A DNA stretch of 64,000 nt from Bombella favorum. GTDB taxonomy: Bacteria > Pseudomonadota > Alphaproteobacteria > Acetobacterales > Acetobacteraceae. Positions 34,104 through 43,911 of the stretch are shown one piece after another (the first letter of the stretch is position 1; each line of letters begins with the position of its first letter). Where the stretch lies: contig NZ_NWUS01000002.1 in NCBI RefSeq assembly GCF_014048475.1, positions 1 to 64,000 of the forward strand. Direction: 5' to 3'. The notes beneath the pieces were generated by a model, which did not search any database, was not told where the DNA came from, and saw only the letters and a program-made list of their open reading frames with translations. Made by a program: the position numbers and the translations under genes.

Positions 34104-36526
34104 TGCCACTGTCTGCTGACTTTCCATTCCGCCTTGGAAAGCCCCGGTCACTGCTTAGCCAAACCCTTACGGGGACGGCTCTGGGCGCCCTGTTGCAGGT
34201 TATCCCTGCCTCTGCCCAACCTACTGCTACGCAGGCAAGCCCGGACAATGCGGCAGCCGTAGCAGGTACACCCCCCCGGACAAAAGCACCACAGAACGCT
34301 CGTACTCTTCCCCCCAGCCCGAAGACAAACAGCTCTGCTGACGGCCGTGTCTCCAACTCGGACCCAGTGACCTATCTTGCCGACCATGAGAGCTACGACA
34401 AAACCGGCTTGTTCATCCTCGAGGGCAATGTCCGCCTCTGGCAAGATGAGCAGACCCTACGAGCAGATACAGTCACCTACGACCGCGCCGCTGGCATTAT
34501 CAGGGCGTCCCATCATGTAGCGCTAACACAGCCTGACGGCTCTACCGCCTATGCCGATCATGTCGAGCTGGCACATGGCATGAAAGATGCCGTTAGCTCC
34601 TCCATGTATGTCCGCATGCCCAGTGAGGCCAAACTCTCCAGCAGTGGCATGCGTCGGGTCAATGGCCGTGTGACGGATTTTGCCAATCCCGTTTATACGG
34701 CTTGCCCTGTTTGTGCGGCCCACCCCGACCAGCGCCCTTTCTGGGACATCAAGGCCCACGGGATGACGCAGGACAAGGACAATCAGAATATTGAGTTCGA
34801 CAGAGCATGGTTGCATGTTCTTGGCGTACCGGTCTTCTATTTCCCTTACCTACCTGTCACAGACCCCAGCTCAGAACGTCATAGTGGCCTGCTGAACTTT
34901 AATGCCAAACCACATGACCATTATCTAGGAACGGTTTTCAGCCTCCCTTATTACTGGGTCATTGACGGCCATCAGGATGCTACTTTTACTCCGCAGGTTT
35001 CCACTAAATCTGGCCCGCAACTTTCCACTATCTATCGCAACCGCCTGAATAACGGATATCTCTACTTTGAGGGTGGTGTAGCAGACGATACCCTACATGG
35101 GCGGCCCTTTTACAACGCCTTCGGTGAGATCAGCGATGGTGGTAAAGAGCACGGTGCGCAGGCCTACATAAACAGCCGTGGCGAGTTCAACCTCTCCCCA
35201 CATTGGCGGGTTGGGTTCCATGCCAACCGGGCCACTTCCGCCAACTATATGCGTGACTACAGCCTGTCCGGCTATGGTAATGACACGCTAAACTCCAATG
35301 CCTATCTGGAAGGTTTTGGGGTTGGTTCCTATTTGCGGCTGGATGCACAGGTCTATCAGGGGCTGAACCAGGGGCTCATCAACAACAAGGACCTCCCCTA
35401 CTCCCTGCCCCGCTTCACCTACGACTTTCAAGGAGAGCCGGACCAGCTCGGCGGGCGGCTGAGCGTCCATACAACCGACTTTGTCGTCCTGCGTGAGCGC
35501 GGTGCCAATGACCAGAGAGGGGAGCTTGCCCTCCAGTGGGACCGCCCATGGACCAACAAATGGGGCCAGCAATGGCTTCTTACTGCCCGTGTTGATTCCA
35601 TGCTCTACCACGCCACTCATATGCAGGAGCAGCCCCTCTATGAGAATGCCGGCTCCCGTGTGCGGGGGCAGGTCCAACCTACGGTGGCTGTTAAGATCAA
35701 CTGGCCGTTCCTCCGTTCCTTCGCCAAAGGGCATGGAACGCAGATCTTCGAACCTATTGTGCAGTTTATTGCGGCTCCCAATACCGGCAATGCCTTGCAC
35801 CGGCAGCTCCCCAATGAGGATAGCTTCGCCTACGAGTTCAATGACACAACGCTTTTTGCGCTCAACCGCTATATGGGTACAGACCGGCTTGATGGCGGCC
35901 TGCGGGCCAATATCGGCCTGCACCAGAACTGGAGCTGGAACGGTCGCTCCATTGACATGCTGATCGGTGAAAGCTTCATGCAGCACCCCACTCGTGGGGG
36001 GCCAGCCTATCTGGCTTATTCTGGCGTGCAGCACACATTCTCCGACCCAGTCGGGCGCATCCAGATGACGCCCTCGCGCTATTTCGACTTAACAGCCCGT
36101 GGGCGCTTCAACCCCTATACCAAGAGCTTCGATTACGGGGAGGGTCTTGTCTCGGCGGGGGTGCCTTTCCTGCGTGTCTCGGCTGGTTATATTTATGAGC
36201 CTATAACGCCCTATTACTATTATTATACACCGCATTACGAACGCTTGAATTCAGAAGTGCTGAGAAATCCCTATCTCAGCAAGACAAGCGAGATCAGCGG
36301 TAGTGTTACAGGGCGGTGGAAGCATGTCCACTTCACCTATTACACACGGCGTAGTCTCTCTCGTAAGGAATTTGTGGCGAATGGTGGGGTAATCGGCTAC
36401 TCTAATGATTGCTTCACACTAAACGTCTACGTTAGCCGTCAAAACACCCGCATCGGTGGACGGCGTCCTAGAGCGACTGTCGGCTTCAGCGTTTCACTCA
36501 GATCTCTCGGTACGTTCGGAAACTGA
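34103..36526 (+). CDS. lptD: LPS-assembly protein LptD
   Basis: Outer-membrane barrel that inserts lipopolysaccharide into the outer leaflet, together with LptE. A signal peptide (LGALLQVIPASA) is followed by a proline- and alanine-rich stretch and the OstA jellyroll domain (TYLADHESYDKTGLFILEGN, DEQTLRADTVTYDR, YADHVEL). The alphaproteobacterial cysteine motif TACPVCAAHPDQRPFW and VLGVPVFYFPYLPVTDPS mark the plug/barrel start; the barrel runs to ...VSLRSLGTFGN. 807 residues. GGAGG lies upstream of the ATG inside the lptG end. Co-expression with the chaperone SurA downstream makes sense because SurA helps fold LptD. Confidence 0.96.
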   Translation: MPLSADFPFRLGKPRSLLSQTLTGTALGALLQVIPASAQPTATQASPDNAAAVAGTPPRTKAPQNARTLPPSPKTNSSADGRVSNSDPVTYLADHESYDKTGLFILEGNVRLWQDEQTLRADTVTYDRAAGIIRASHHVALTQPDGSTAYADHVELAHGMKDAVSSSMYVRMPSEAKLSSSGMRRVNGRVTDFANPVYTACPVCAAHPDQRPFWDIKAHGMTQDKDNQNIEFDRAWLHVLGVPVFYFPYLPVTDPSSERHSGLLNFNAKPHDHYLGTVFSLPYYWVIDGHQDATFTPQVSTKSGPQLSTIYRNRLNNGYLYFEGGVADDTLHGRPFYNAFGEISDGGKEHGAQAYINSRGEFNLSPHWRVGFHANRATSANYMRDYSLSGYGNDTLNSNAYLEGFGVGSYLRLDAQVYQGLNQGLINNKDLPYSLPRFTYDFQGEPDQLGGRLSVHTTDFVVLRERGANDQRGELALQWDRPWTNKWGQQWLLTARVDSMLYHATHMQEQPLYENAGSRVRGQVQPTVAVKINWPFLRSFAKGHGTQIFEPIVQFIAAPNTGNALHRQLPNEDSFAYEFNDTTLFALNRYMGTDRLDGGLRANIGLHQNWSWNGRSIDMLIGESFMQHPTRGGPAYLAYSGVQHTFSDPVGRIQMTPSRYFDLTARGRFNPYTKSFDYGEGLVSAGVPFLRVSAGYIYEPITPYYYYYTPHYERLNSEVLRNPYLSKTSEISGSVTGRWKHVHFTYYTRRSLSRKEFVANGGVIGYSNDCFTLNVYVSRQNTRIGGRRPRATVGFSVSLRSLGTFGN

Positions 36527-36534
36527 TCTTGACC

Positions 36535-37923
36535 ATGCCTTTCTACTCACGTCTCTTCCGTTCCACTCTACTGCCTCTGACAGCCTGCGCAGCCCTCATG
36601 GCGAGCGGGACTGCCCTAGCGGCCCATCACCGGCAGGCTGCAGACAAGCAAAAGTCAGCAATTGCACCCTCTACCCAAGCGGACTCCTCATCCGTTCTGA
36701 CTGAGGATCAGATCATTGCGATCGTGAACGGACAGATCCTCACACAACGTGATGTGGAAGACCGGGCCCGCTTGTTTGCTGTATCTACTGGCCTGCCTCT
36801 CACCACCGAGATCATGACCCGTATGCGTAGCCAGCTTATCAATCAGCTCATTGATGAGCGGCTGAAGATGCAGGAGATCCTTAGCCGGCATATTAATGTT
36901 GAACCCGAACAGATTGCCGAGGCCATACACTCCATCGAAGTCCGCAACGGGATGCCGGAAAATGCCCTGCGAAACCGCCTGAAAGCGGATGGTATTTCCC
37001 TGACAACCCTGATCGACCAGCTGCGTGTACAGATTGGCTGGATGCAGGTTCTACGAGAGAACCTTGGTATCCGTAGCCGTGTCACCCCGCTACAGATCAC
37101 TCAGCGTGAAGAGGCACTACAGAACGAATCAGGGCGCCCACAGTATTTCATGAGTGAAATCTTTATTCCTGTGGTTGACCCCCGCCATGATGAGACGGAG
37201 CTATCCTTCGTCAAGACGATCATTACCCAGCTTCGCAATGGTGCTCCTTTCCCCATCGTGGCAGCCCAGTTCTCGCAAGATCAGTCCGCTCTGCAGGGGG
37301 GCTCCCGTGGGTGGATGCAGGAAGATAATATCGAGCCAGAAGTACTGTCCGTCATCAAACAGATGCCGGAAAATGCCATTTCCAATCCCATCAAAGTGCC
37401 CGGTGGTTATGAGATCGTCACCGTTCATGCCCGCCGGACCATCGGCAAGCAAATGGGAACGCTCCTCAATATGAGGCAGGCTTTCTTCCCCTTCAGCTCC
37501 CAACTAAATCCAGCTGAACCAACAGACCAGCAGAAACTTTCGCTCCAGAAGGCCCTGCATGCTTCCCAGACTATTAAAAGCTGTAATGAGATGGAAGCGT
37601 TGAATGCCTCGCTAGGCAACACCCGCCCCAGCAATCCGGGCCTACAGATTGCCGAGCGTCTTGCCCCTCAAATGAAGCAGGTTGTAGACAAAATCCCCAC
37701 GGGCCATGTTTCCCGCCCTCTCGTGGCCCCAGATGGCATTGCCCTCATCATGATCTGCTCCCGCGATCAACGTAACTTGGCCCAGCAGACACCCGGACAG
37801 ATCGCTGACCAGCTGATGAATGAGCGTGTCGAGCAGGCATCTCAGCAGCTGCAGCGTTCTCTGCGCCGTCATGCCATTATCAAGCTCCGTCCGGCCGCCA
37901 AGACGGTACTGTCCCACGAATGA
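36535..37923 (+). CDS. surA: periplasmic chaperone/peptidyl-prolyl isomerase SurA
   Basis: Outer-membrane-protein chaperone. Signal peptide ending GTALA; SurA N-terminal domain (EDQIIAIVNGQILTQRDVEDRARL, LINQLIDERLKMQE, GISLTTLIDQLRVQIGW). A parvulin domain follows at about residues 200-310 (YFMSEIFIPV, AQFSQDQSALQGGSRGWMQE, PGGYEIVTVHARR), then a C-terminal region with a weaker second parvulin-like segment (HVSRPLVAPDGIALIMIC). 462 residues. The start is ATG 36535, eight bases after lptD. The stop overlaps the rsmA start in ATGA. In E. coli and many proteobacteria pdxA lies between surA and rsmA; it is absent here. Confidence 0.95.
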   Translation: MPFYSRLFRSTLLPLTACAALMASGTALAAHHRQAADKQKSAIAPSTQADSSSVLTEDQIIAIVNGQILTQRDVEDRARLFAVSTGLPLTTEIMTRMRSQLINQLIDERLKMQEILSRHINVEPEQIAEAIHSIEVRNGMPENALRNRLKADGISLTTLIDQLRVQIGWMQVLRENLGIRSRVTPLQITQREEALQNESGRPQYFMSEIFIPVVDPRHDETELSFVKTIITQLRNGAPFPIVAAQFSQDQSALQGGSRGWMQEDNIEPEVLSVIKQMPENAISNPIKVPGGYEIVTVHARRTIGKQMGTLLNMRQAFFPFSSQLNPAEPTDQQKLSLQKALHASQTIKSCNEMEALNASLGNTRPSNPGLQIAERLAPQMKQVVDKIPTGHVSRPLVAPDGIALIMICSRDQRNLAQQTPGQIADQLMNERVEQASQQLQRSLRRHAIIKLRPAAKTVLSHE

Positions 37924-38765
37924 GTTCTACTATGGCGCCGCCGGCCCTTCCCTCGTTACGGGAGAGCATCCGCACGCATGGGCTGGATGCTCTCAAGGCA
38001 CTTGGGCAGCACTTTCTATTAGATCCAACCCTGTGTATGCGCATCGCCGCACTTGGTGGCAATCTGGCAGATTACCATGTAGTAGAGGTTGGCCCCGGTC
38101 CGGGAGGGTTAACCCGGGCCCTGCTGCAGTCCGGTGCTAAAAGCGTGCAGGCTGTCGAAATTGACAGACGAGCATGGCCGCTTTTGGAAGAGCTACAAGC
38201 GCATTATCCGGATCAACTCCATATCATCCGAGAGGATGCACTGAAGCTAGATGCGGCCCAGCTAACCCCCGCCCCCCGACAAATCATTGCCAATCTGCCT
38301 TATAATGTCGCTACCCCCCTGCTCGTTGGCTGGCTACGGCAGGCGGGGCAATGGTCCCGCATGGCTCTGATGTTTCAGAAGGAAGTAGCAGAGCGGGTCT
38401 GCGCTGCGCCTGGAACGCCCGCCTATGGGCGACTGGCTGTTTTGTCTCAATGGTGTGCTGATTGTTCCATCGCCCTGACCCTTCCACCGGGTGCCTTCTC
38501 TCCTCCCCCTAAGGTGCACTCTGCGGTAGCCCTCATCATTCCTCATACTGAACAGCCCTCACAGGCTCTTTTTAAAGCTATGGAACAGGTAACTGCTGCA
38601 GCCTTCGGGCAGCGCCGCAAAATGCTCCGTGCTGCGCTCAAGCCCATCAAGGGCAACATCCTATTGGAAGAAACCGGCATAGACCCAACCAGACGGGCGG
38701 AGACCCTCTCCATTGCCGAATTTGACAGCTTGGCCCGCTGCCATCTCAATCAAAAATCATCCTAA
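37920..38765 (+). CDS. rsmA: 16S rRNA (adenine1518/1519-N6) dimethyltransferase
   Basis: RsmA (KsgA) dimethylates two adjacent adenines in the 3' hairpin of 16S rRNA late in 30S assembly. LKALGQHFLLDP at the N-terminus, the SAM-binding VVEVGPGPGGLTRALL, the acidic AVEIDRRAW, REDALKLD and the catalytic IANLPYNVATPLL are all present; PPPKVHSAV and FGQRRKMLRAALK are the C-terminal family blocks. 281 residues. ATGA overlap with surA; a second in-frame ATG lies four codons in. Ends before a strong hairpin at 38776-38801. Confidence 0.96.
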   Translation: MSSTMAPPALPSLRESIRTHGLDALKALGQHFLLDPTLCMRIAALGGNLADYHVVEVGPGPGGLTRALLQSGAKSVQAVEIDRRAWPLLEELQAHYPDQLHIIREDALKLDAAQLTPAPRQIIANLPYNVATPLLVGWLRQAGQWSRMALMFQKEVAERVCAAPGTPAYGRLAVLSQWCADCSIALTLPPGAFSPPPKVHSAVALIIPHTEQPSQALFKAMEQVTAAAFGQRRKMLRAALKPIKGNILLEETGIDPTRRAETLSIAEFDSLARCHLNQKSS

Positions 38766-38775
38766 CAAAGGCAAT

Positions 38776-38801
38776 CCCCGAATAGCGCAAACTATTCGGG
38801 G
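38776..38801. terminator. hairpin between convergent rsmA and cfa
   Basis: Perfect 10-bp stem CCCCGAATAG / CTATTCGGGG with a six-base loop, midway in the 51-bp gap between two convergent genes. There is no strong T-run on either side, but position and symmetry suggest a shared terminator. Confidence 0.65.
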
Positions 38802-38816
38802 ACGTATTCTCAAGAG

Positions 38817-40052
38817 CTAGGCTTTTTTCTCATCCTTTGCTCGCTGAGTATTTTCAGCATCAAACATATAATCACGGGTCAACGGTACGCCTTCAATATC
38901 CCGAGTGATCTGAAGCTGAAAGTTCATATGGCCCTGAATACGGAAGGCAAGCTCACTCGCAACCAGATACAGCTCAAACATCCGCACAAAGCGATCATCA
39001 TACAGGGCTCGTACTTTTTCCTTATTCGCCTCGAACCGTACCCGCCAATGAGCCAACGTCTTGGCGTAGTGCAGACGCCACACCTCACAATCTGTCAGCC
39101 ATAGGCCCGTCTGTTCCAAAGCGGCCAGTGTCTCACTAAGAGCCGGTGAATATCCACCGGGGAAAATATATTTAGAGATCCACGGGTTCGTCATTCCCGG
39201 CCCATCCATTCGGCCAATAGAATGAATAACCGCCACACCATCTTGCTTCAAAAGCCGTTTAACGTGGTTAAAGAAGGTCTCATACTGCCGCACCCCAACA
39301 TGTTCGAACATGCCAACGGACACGATGCGATCGAATTGCCTCTGTAAGGTTCGATAATCAAGCAACTCGAATGAAACAAGATGATCGAGCCCCTCTTCCT
39401 TTGCCCTTTTCTGCGCAACCTGAAGCTGCTCGACCGACAGAGTAATACCCGTCACTTTTGCCCCATAGTCACGGGCAAGGGTTAAGGCCATCCCCCCCCA
39501 ACCACAGCCAATATCCAGCACCTCAAGGCCTGGGCGATCGAGCTTCAGCTTAGCAGCGATATGCCGTTTCTTCGCTACCTGCGCATCATCGAGTGACATA
39601 TCGTCATGCTCGAAATAAGCACAAGAATACTGCCTGTCCTTATCCAAAAACAGCTCATAAAGGCTGCCATTAAGGTCGTAATGATGGGCTACATTGCTAC
39701 GGGAGCGTTTCAGAGAATTCAGAGGACGTAGCACACGGCTAACATAGCGCAGCTTCCCACTGATATCCTCGCTCAGCAGGCCGCCACGTTCCACATTGGG
39801 GATGACAACCCACAGCACATCCTCCAGCGAGCAGCCATCTGGCACGACTGTGCCATCCATATATTCCTCACCAAAGGCAAGAGCCGGCTTGAGTGCCAAA
39901 GCCCGCTCCGCCGCGGTTGTTAGAATACGGACGGCAGCCTTATGCCCTGGCCTCTCCCCCTGATACTGCCGCACTGTCCCATCACTATAGGTTACTGACA
40001 GGGTACCAAAATAAATGAAGCGCTTCAGCAGAGCGTCGAGAACCGATTTCAT
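38817..40052 (-). CDS. cfa: cyclopropane-fatty-acyl-phospholipid synthase
   Basis: SAM-dependent enzyme that converts unsaturated acyl chains of membrane phospholipids into cyclopropane chains, usually in stress or stationary phase and in acid tolerance. VAHHYDLNGSLYELFLD, YSCAYFEHDDMSLDDAQ, the SAM site VLDIGCGWGGMALTLA, GITLSVEQLQVAQKRA and FDRIVSVGMFEHVG are family signatures, and FPGGYSPAL and WRLHYAKTLAHWR follow. The N-terminal lipid-binding domain covers about residues 1-110. 411 residues. Convergent with rsmA; 206 bases downstream of rplI, holding the rplI terminator. Confidence 0.95.
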   Translation of the reverse strand: MKSVLDALLKRFIYFGTLSVTYSDGTVRQYQGERPGHKAAVRILTTAAERALALKPALAFGEEYMDGTVVPDGCSLEDVLWVVIPNVERGGLLSEDISGKLRYVSRVLRPLNSLKRSRSNVAHHYDLNGSLYELFLDKDRQYSCAYFEHDDMSLDDAQVAKKRHIAAKLKLDRPGLEVLDIGCGWGGMALTLARDYGAKVTGITLSVEQLQVAQKRAKEEGLDHLVSFELLDYRTLQRQFDRIVSVGMFEHVGVRQYETFFNHVKRLLKQDGVAVIHSIGRMDGPGMTNPWISKYIFPGGYSPALSETLAALEQTGLWLTDCEVWRLHYAKTLAHWRVRFEANKEKVRALYDDRFVRMFELYLVASELAFRIQGHMNFQLQITRDIEGVPLTRDYMFDAENTQRAKDEKKA

Positions 40053-40190
40053 GCGTTATTCCATCCTGACTCGGAATGAAACAGGTCTGTTGCCAGCAAC
40101 CCCCTGCTTCAACTGCTTTCCTAGACTTTGGCACAGTCCAGAAATATGACAAGCCCCCACGCATCATGAAGAACAACAGTTCTAGGCAAG

Positions 40191-40223
40191 AAAAAACCCG
40201 GCAAGCACAAAGCCTGCCGGGTT
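40191..40223 (-). terminator. rho-independent terminator of rpsF-rpsR-rplI
   Basis: On the minus strand AACCCGGCA pairs with TGCCGGGTT around a short loop and is followed directly by a T-rich run (TTTTTTCTT). It lies 36 bases after the rplI stop. Confidence 0.85.
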
Positions 40224-40258
40224 CTTCCGGGCAATACCCGAACGGGATGATCCTGAGA

Positions 40259-40879
40259 TCAGCCCTCGTGGCCAGCGCCTTCAGCCACTTCGCCTTCAGC
40301 TGCCAGAGCGGCAGCCTCAGCAGCGGCTTCTTCAGCAGCCTGCTCGGCATGAAGCTCACCGAGGATGTTATCCTCTTCTTCTTCCTGACCGACAACCTCA
40401 CCACGGGCCTGACGCTCAGCTTCTTCCTCAGAACGAGCCACATTGACCGTGATCTGGATGGAAACTTCCGGATGCAGGACGATGCGAGCTTCCACAAGGC
40501 CAAGAACCTTGATCGGCTCATCCAGGATGACCTGCTGACGGGCCACTGTCAGGCCAGCTGCAGTAGCAGCAGCAGCAATGTCACGCGGTGTTACGGAGCC
40601 ATAGAGGCTACCGCTGTCACCGGCCTGACGGATCAGCGTCACGCTCAGGCCGTGCATACGCTCGGAGAGACGCTCGGCCTCTTCACGCTTGCGGATGTTC
40701 AGGGCTTCCAGCTGGGCACGCTCATTGTCGAAACGGGCACGGTTAGCAGCCGTAGCACGCAGAGCCTTACCCTTAGGCAGCAGGAAGTTGCGGGCATAAC
40801 CCGGCTTCACACGGACGATATCGCCCATCTGGCCAAGGTTTTCCACGCGCTGAAGCAGAATCAGTGATGTCTGGGACAT
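40259..40879 (-). CDS. rplI: 50S ribosomal protein bL9 with acidic tail
   Basis: Large-subunit protein at the base of the L1 stalk. The N-terminal domain shows [30 protein letters not shown] (blocks [19 protein letters not shown]), the long connecting helix and the C-terminal domain with [13 protein letters not shown]. 206 residues against about 149 in E. coli: after residue 150 comes a glutamate- and alanine-rich extension ([23 protein letters not shown]), a feature seen in many alphaproteobacterial bL9 proteins. Last gene of the rpsF operon, 10 bases after rpsR. Confidence 0.97.
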   Translation of the reverse strand: MSQTSLILLQRVENLGQMGDIVRVKPGYARNFLLPKGKALRATAANRARFDNERAQLEALNIRKREEAERLSERMHGLSVTLIRQAGDSGSLYGSVTPRDIAAAATAAGLTVARQQVILDEPIKVLGLVEARIVLHPEVSIQITVNVARSEEEAERQARGEVVGQEEEEDNILGELHAEQAAEEAAAEAAALAAEGEVAEGAGHEG

Positions 40880-40889
40880 GTCGTGCTCC

Positions 40890-41174
40890 TCAGTTTACAA
40901 CGTAAGGGAGCAGGGCGAGGAAGCGGGCGCGCTTAATCGCCTGCGCCAGTTCACGCTGCTTTTTTGCCGACACTGCCGTGATGCGGCTAGGAACAATCTT
41001 GCCACGCTCGGACAGGAAGCGGCTCAGAAGGCGCACATCCTTATAGTCGATCTTCGGAGCGTTAGCACCGGAGAACGGGCAGGATTTCCGACGGCGATAG
41101 AAGGGACGGCGTGCCCCAACAGCCAGACGGCGGGAAGCAGGGCTAACTGCCGGTGTCGTGTTTGTGTCTGACAT
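40890..41174 (-). CDS. rpsR: 30S ribosomal protein bS18
   Basis: Small-subunit platform protein that pairs with bS6. [34 protein letters not shown] and [30 protein letters not shown] (in parts: [22 protein letters not shown]) are the full family pattern. 94 residues with an alphaproteobacterial-type N-terminal extension. Six bases downstream of rpsF. Confidence 0.97.
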   Translation of the reverse strand: MSDTNTTPAVSPASRRLAVGARRPFYRRRKSCPFSGANAPKIDYKDVRLLSRFLSERGKIVPSRITAVSAKKQRELAQAIKRARFLALLPYVVN

Positions 41175-41180
41175 GGTTTC

Positions 41181-41630
41181 TTACTCCGCTGCAGCCGCGT
41201 TGTGATCGCGCGTCTCTGAGGACTCGTTATGGCGGCGGCCACCACGGCCACTCTCATAACGTCCGCCACTGCGGGAACCACCACGGGACCCACGGTCACC
41301 ACGGTCATCCTTGCGGGACAGGATAGGAGACGGTGTCTCGTCAATCTCGTCAACACGGAGTGTCAGCAGACGCAGAACATCGTCATGCAGACCCATCTGA
41401 CGGCTCATCTCATTCATGGCCTCAACCGGAGCTTCGATCCCCAGCAGGACATAATGACCCTTGCGGTTCTTCTTAATACGATAAGCAAGGGTGCGCAGAC
41501 CCCAGAACTCACGCTTGCGGATGGTACCGCCGTGCTCGCCAAGAATACCAGAGATGTTCTCGACCAGGGTTTCAACCTGAGCCTGAGAGACATCATTACG
41601 TGCAATCAGCACGGTCTCATAAAGTGGCAT
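41181..41630 (-). CDS. rpsF: 30S ribosomal protein bS6
   Basis: Binds bS18 on the 30S platform. MPLYETVLIARNDVS, EHGGTIRKREFWGLRTLAYRI (in parts: GGTIRKREFWG, LRTLAYRI) and HYVLLGIEAP are typical, followed by a disordered glycine-, serine- and arginine-rich tail (GDRGSRGGSRSGGRYESG). 149 residues. First gene of the operon rpsF-rpsR-rplI; a hairpin-rich leader precedes it. Confidence 0.97.
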   Translation of the reverse strand: MPLYETVLIARNDVSQAQVETLVENISGILGEHGGTIRKREFWGLRTLAYRIKKNRKGHYVLLGIEAPVEAMNEMSRQMGLHDDVLRLLTLRVDEIDETPSPILSRKDDRGDRGSRGGSRSGGRYESGRGGRRHNESSETRDHNAAAAE

Positions 41631-41779
41631 GAAAACTCCCTTCGGATAAGGTCAACCCGGACCAACCCAGTGCTGGCCTGAACGCACCACCCCAATGGGG
41701 CCGTGCCGGGTATAGCCGTTGCGCCGCCATAGCGCACGGCAGGGAAAGCGGCCTTTAAGCACGAAAGCGGCTTAAAGGC
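41631..41779 (-). promoter_or_regulatory. structured 5' leader of rpsF, possible S6:S18 autoregulatory element
   Basis: Three hairpins can be drawn on the minus strand: GCCTTTAAGC/GCTTAAAGGC (41751-41779), GCCGTGCGC/GCGCAACGGC (41715-41740) and CCCCATTGGGG followed by TGGTG (about 41690). S6:S18 autoregulation through a leader hairpin is known in many bacteria; whether the last element matches its CCG/GGUG consensus is a guess. Confidence 0.35.
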
Positions 41780-41787
41780 AAGGAAAA

Positions 41788-41812
41788 CTGGTAGGGCCTT
41801 AGGCCCTACCAG
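41788..41812 (-). terminator. rho-independent terminator of rpoD
   Basis: Perfect 11-bp stem CTGGTAGGGCC / GGCCCTACCAG with a three-base loop, followed on the minus strand by TTTTCCTT. It lies nine bases after the rpoD stop. Confidence 0.9.
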
Positions 41813-41821
41813 TAAACTGAA

Positions 41822-43768
41822 TCAATCATCCAAAAAGGAGCGCAACTTGCGGCTGCGGCTCGGATGCTTGAGCTTGCGAAGAGCCTTAGCCTCGATCTGA
41901 CGGATACGCTCACGGGTCACGTTGAACTGCTGACCAACTTCTTCCAGCGTGTGATCGGTGTTCATACCGATACCAAAGCGCATACGCAGCACACGCTCCT
42001 CACGAGGTGTCAGGGACGCCAGAACACGGGTTGTTGCCTCACGCAAATTCGTCTGAATAGCAGCATCCAGAGGAATGACGGCGGTCTTATCCTCGATGAA
42101 GTCGCCGAGGTGGCTATCTTCCTCATCACCGATTGGGGTCTCGAGAGAAATCGGCTCCTTGGCGATCTTAAGGACCTTGCGGACCTTCTCCAGCGGCATA
42201 CCCAGCTTCTCGGCCAGCTCTTCCGGGGCAGGCTCACGGCCAATTTCATGCAGCATCTGCCGGGATGTCCGCACCAGCTTGTTGATCGTTTCGATCATAT
42301 GAACAGGGATACGGATCGTCTTAGCCTGGTCGGCAATGGAACGAGTAATTGCCTGACGGATCCACCATGTCGCATAAGTGGAGAACTTGTAGCCACGGCG
42401 ATATTCAAATTTATCCACCGCCTTCATCAGGCCGATATTGCCCTCCTGAATCAGGTCGAGGAACTGAAGACCACGATTGGTATATTTCTTGGCAATGGAG
42501 ATCACCAGCCGCAGGTTGGCCTCGATCATCTCCTTCTTGGCACGGGTGGAATCACGTTCCCCGCGGGAAATTGTCTGATAGACCAGGCGGAACTCATCCA
42601 CTGGCAGGCCGGTTTCCTTAGCCAGAGCGGCAACCTCATCCCGCATTTTCTCAAGAGCAGGCAGATGCTTGCTTGTCAGGGTCTTCCAGCCCTTGCCGGG
42701 AAGCTGGCAGATACCTTCAATCCAGTCCGGTGCCAATTCCTGATGGCGATACCGGTCCATGAAATCTTCCCGAGGAATCTTACATTTCTCGGCCAGACGC
42801 AGCATCCGCCCTTCAACGGCGTTCAGCTTCTGCACATGGGCCTTCAAGGACTGAACCAGCTCTTCAATACGGTTGTTATGCAGGCGCATCCGTTCAACAA
42901 GAGCAACCAACTCGGTCCGCAGCTTGTTATACTTCTTCTCGTCTGCATCGGTCGGGGCTCGCCCTTCCAGCAGGACCTTGAGCCGCTGGCTCTGCATCCT
43001 AATCAGCTTCTGATAAAGTGGCTCGAAGGCCTCGAAGAGCAGCATAATGTCCGGGCGGAGCTTCTCCTCCAGTGCGGAAAGGGACAAACCACTCCCCTCG
43101 CCGCCATTTCCTTCGCCATCGCCGTCTTCTGCATCATCATCCGGCTCGTTTTCTTCCTCGGATGCAAGGTCCTCCATCTCTTCGGGCGATTCCGGGTCGC
43201 TCTGGCTAGCCTCCAGGTCGATCACCTCACGCAGAAGCAGCGTCTCGTTCTTAAGCTGCTCGTACCATCCTAGAATAGACTGGAAGGTCAGTGGGCTGCG
43301 GCACAGGCCACCAATCATCTCGCCACGACCGGCCTCAATACGCTTAGCAATGGCGATTTCGCCCTCACGAGAGAGAAGCTCTACCGCTCCCATTTCCCGG
43401 AGATACATACGGACAGGGTCATCCGTACGGCTGGCAGCAACAGCATCCACATTACCGCCATTTGCCTCATCTTCTGATGAGTCATCATTGCTGGCACGGG
43501 GCTCGTTGCTGGCTGTGTCGTCCTCTTCCCTGTCGGCACTCTCGACAACCTGAATTCCCATTTCGGAGAGGGCAGCCATGACGTCTTCAATCTGCTCGGA
43601 AGACATCTTGTCCTGCGGGAGGATGGCGTTCAGCTCATCAAACGTAATGTGCCCGGCAGCCCTCCCCTTGGCAATCAGCTTCTTGACGGCCGAGGACTGC
43701 ACATCAAGCGGAGAGCTGTCCTGCTCTGGTGCATTCCGGTCTGATCCAGATGCTGATTTTGTGGCCAT
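41822..43768 (-). CDS. rpoD: RNA polymerase primary sigma factor (RpoD)
   Basis: Housekeeping sigma-70. Region 1.1 is [19 protein letters not shown]; region 1.2 includes [21 protein letters not shown]; a long acidic non-conserved insert ([17 protein letters not shown]) follows; region 2 includes [27 protein letters not shown] (blocks [27 protein letters not shown]) and [19 protein letters not shown]; region 3 has [13 protein letters not shown]; region 4 has [16 protein letters not shown] and [19 protein letters not shown]. 648 residues. GGAGAG is five to six bases before the ATG. Downstream of dnaG in the conserved dnaG-rpoD order. Confidence 0.98.
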   Translation of the reverse strand: MATKSASGSDRNAPEQDSSPLDVQSSAVKKLIAKGRAAGHITFDELNAILPQDKMSSEQIEDVMAALSEMGIQVVESADREEDDTASNEPRASNDDSSEDEANGGNVDAVAASRTDDPVRMYLREMGAVELLSREGEIAIAKRIEAGRGEMIGGLCRSPLTFQSILGWYEQLKNETLLLREVIDLEASQSDPESPEEMEDLASEEENEPDDDAEDGDGEGNGGEGSGLSLSALEEKLRPDIMLLFEAFEPLYQKLIRMQSQRLKVLLEGRAPTDADEKKYNKLRTELVALVERMRLHNNRIEELVQSLKAHVQKLNAVEGRMLRLAEKCKIPREDFMDRYRHQELAPDWIEGICQLPGKGWKTLTSKHLPALEKMRDEVAALAKETGLPVDEFRLVYQTISRGERDSTRAKKEMIEANLRLVISIAKKYTNRGLQFLDLIQEGNIGLMKAVDKFEYRRGYKFSTYATWWIRQAITRSIADQAKTIRIPVHMIETINKLVRTSRQMLHEIGREPAPEELAEKLGMPLEKVRKVLKIAKEPISLETPIGDEEDSHLGDFIEDKTAVIPLDAAIQTNLREATTRVLASLTPREERVLRMRFGIGMNTDHTLEEVGQQFNVTRERIRQIEAKALRKLKHPSRSRKLRSFLDD

Positions 43769-43911
43769 GCGTCTCTCCGTCCTCTACTCGAAAGCCAGTA
43801 ATGGGGCAGCTTGGAATTGGTTAATCCGGCCCTCCAAGTCAAGGACCGGGGCACCAGAAAGTTGCGATTACGTGTTTTATCCTAATCAACGCAGCGACTT
43901 CCTCCAATAGT

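Noticed and set aside
41864-43273. 469-residue plus-strand open frame opposite rpoD
   Set aside because: Shadow of the highly conserved sigma factor gene.
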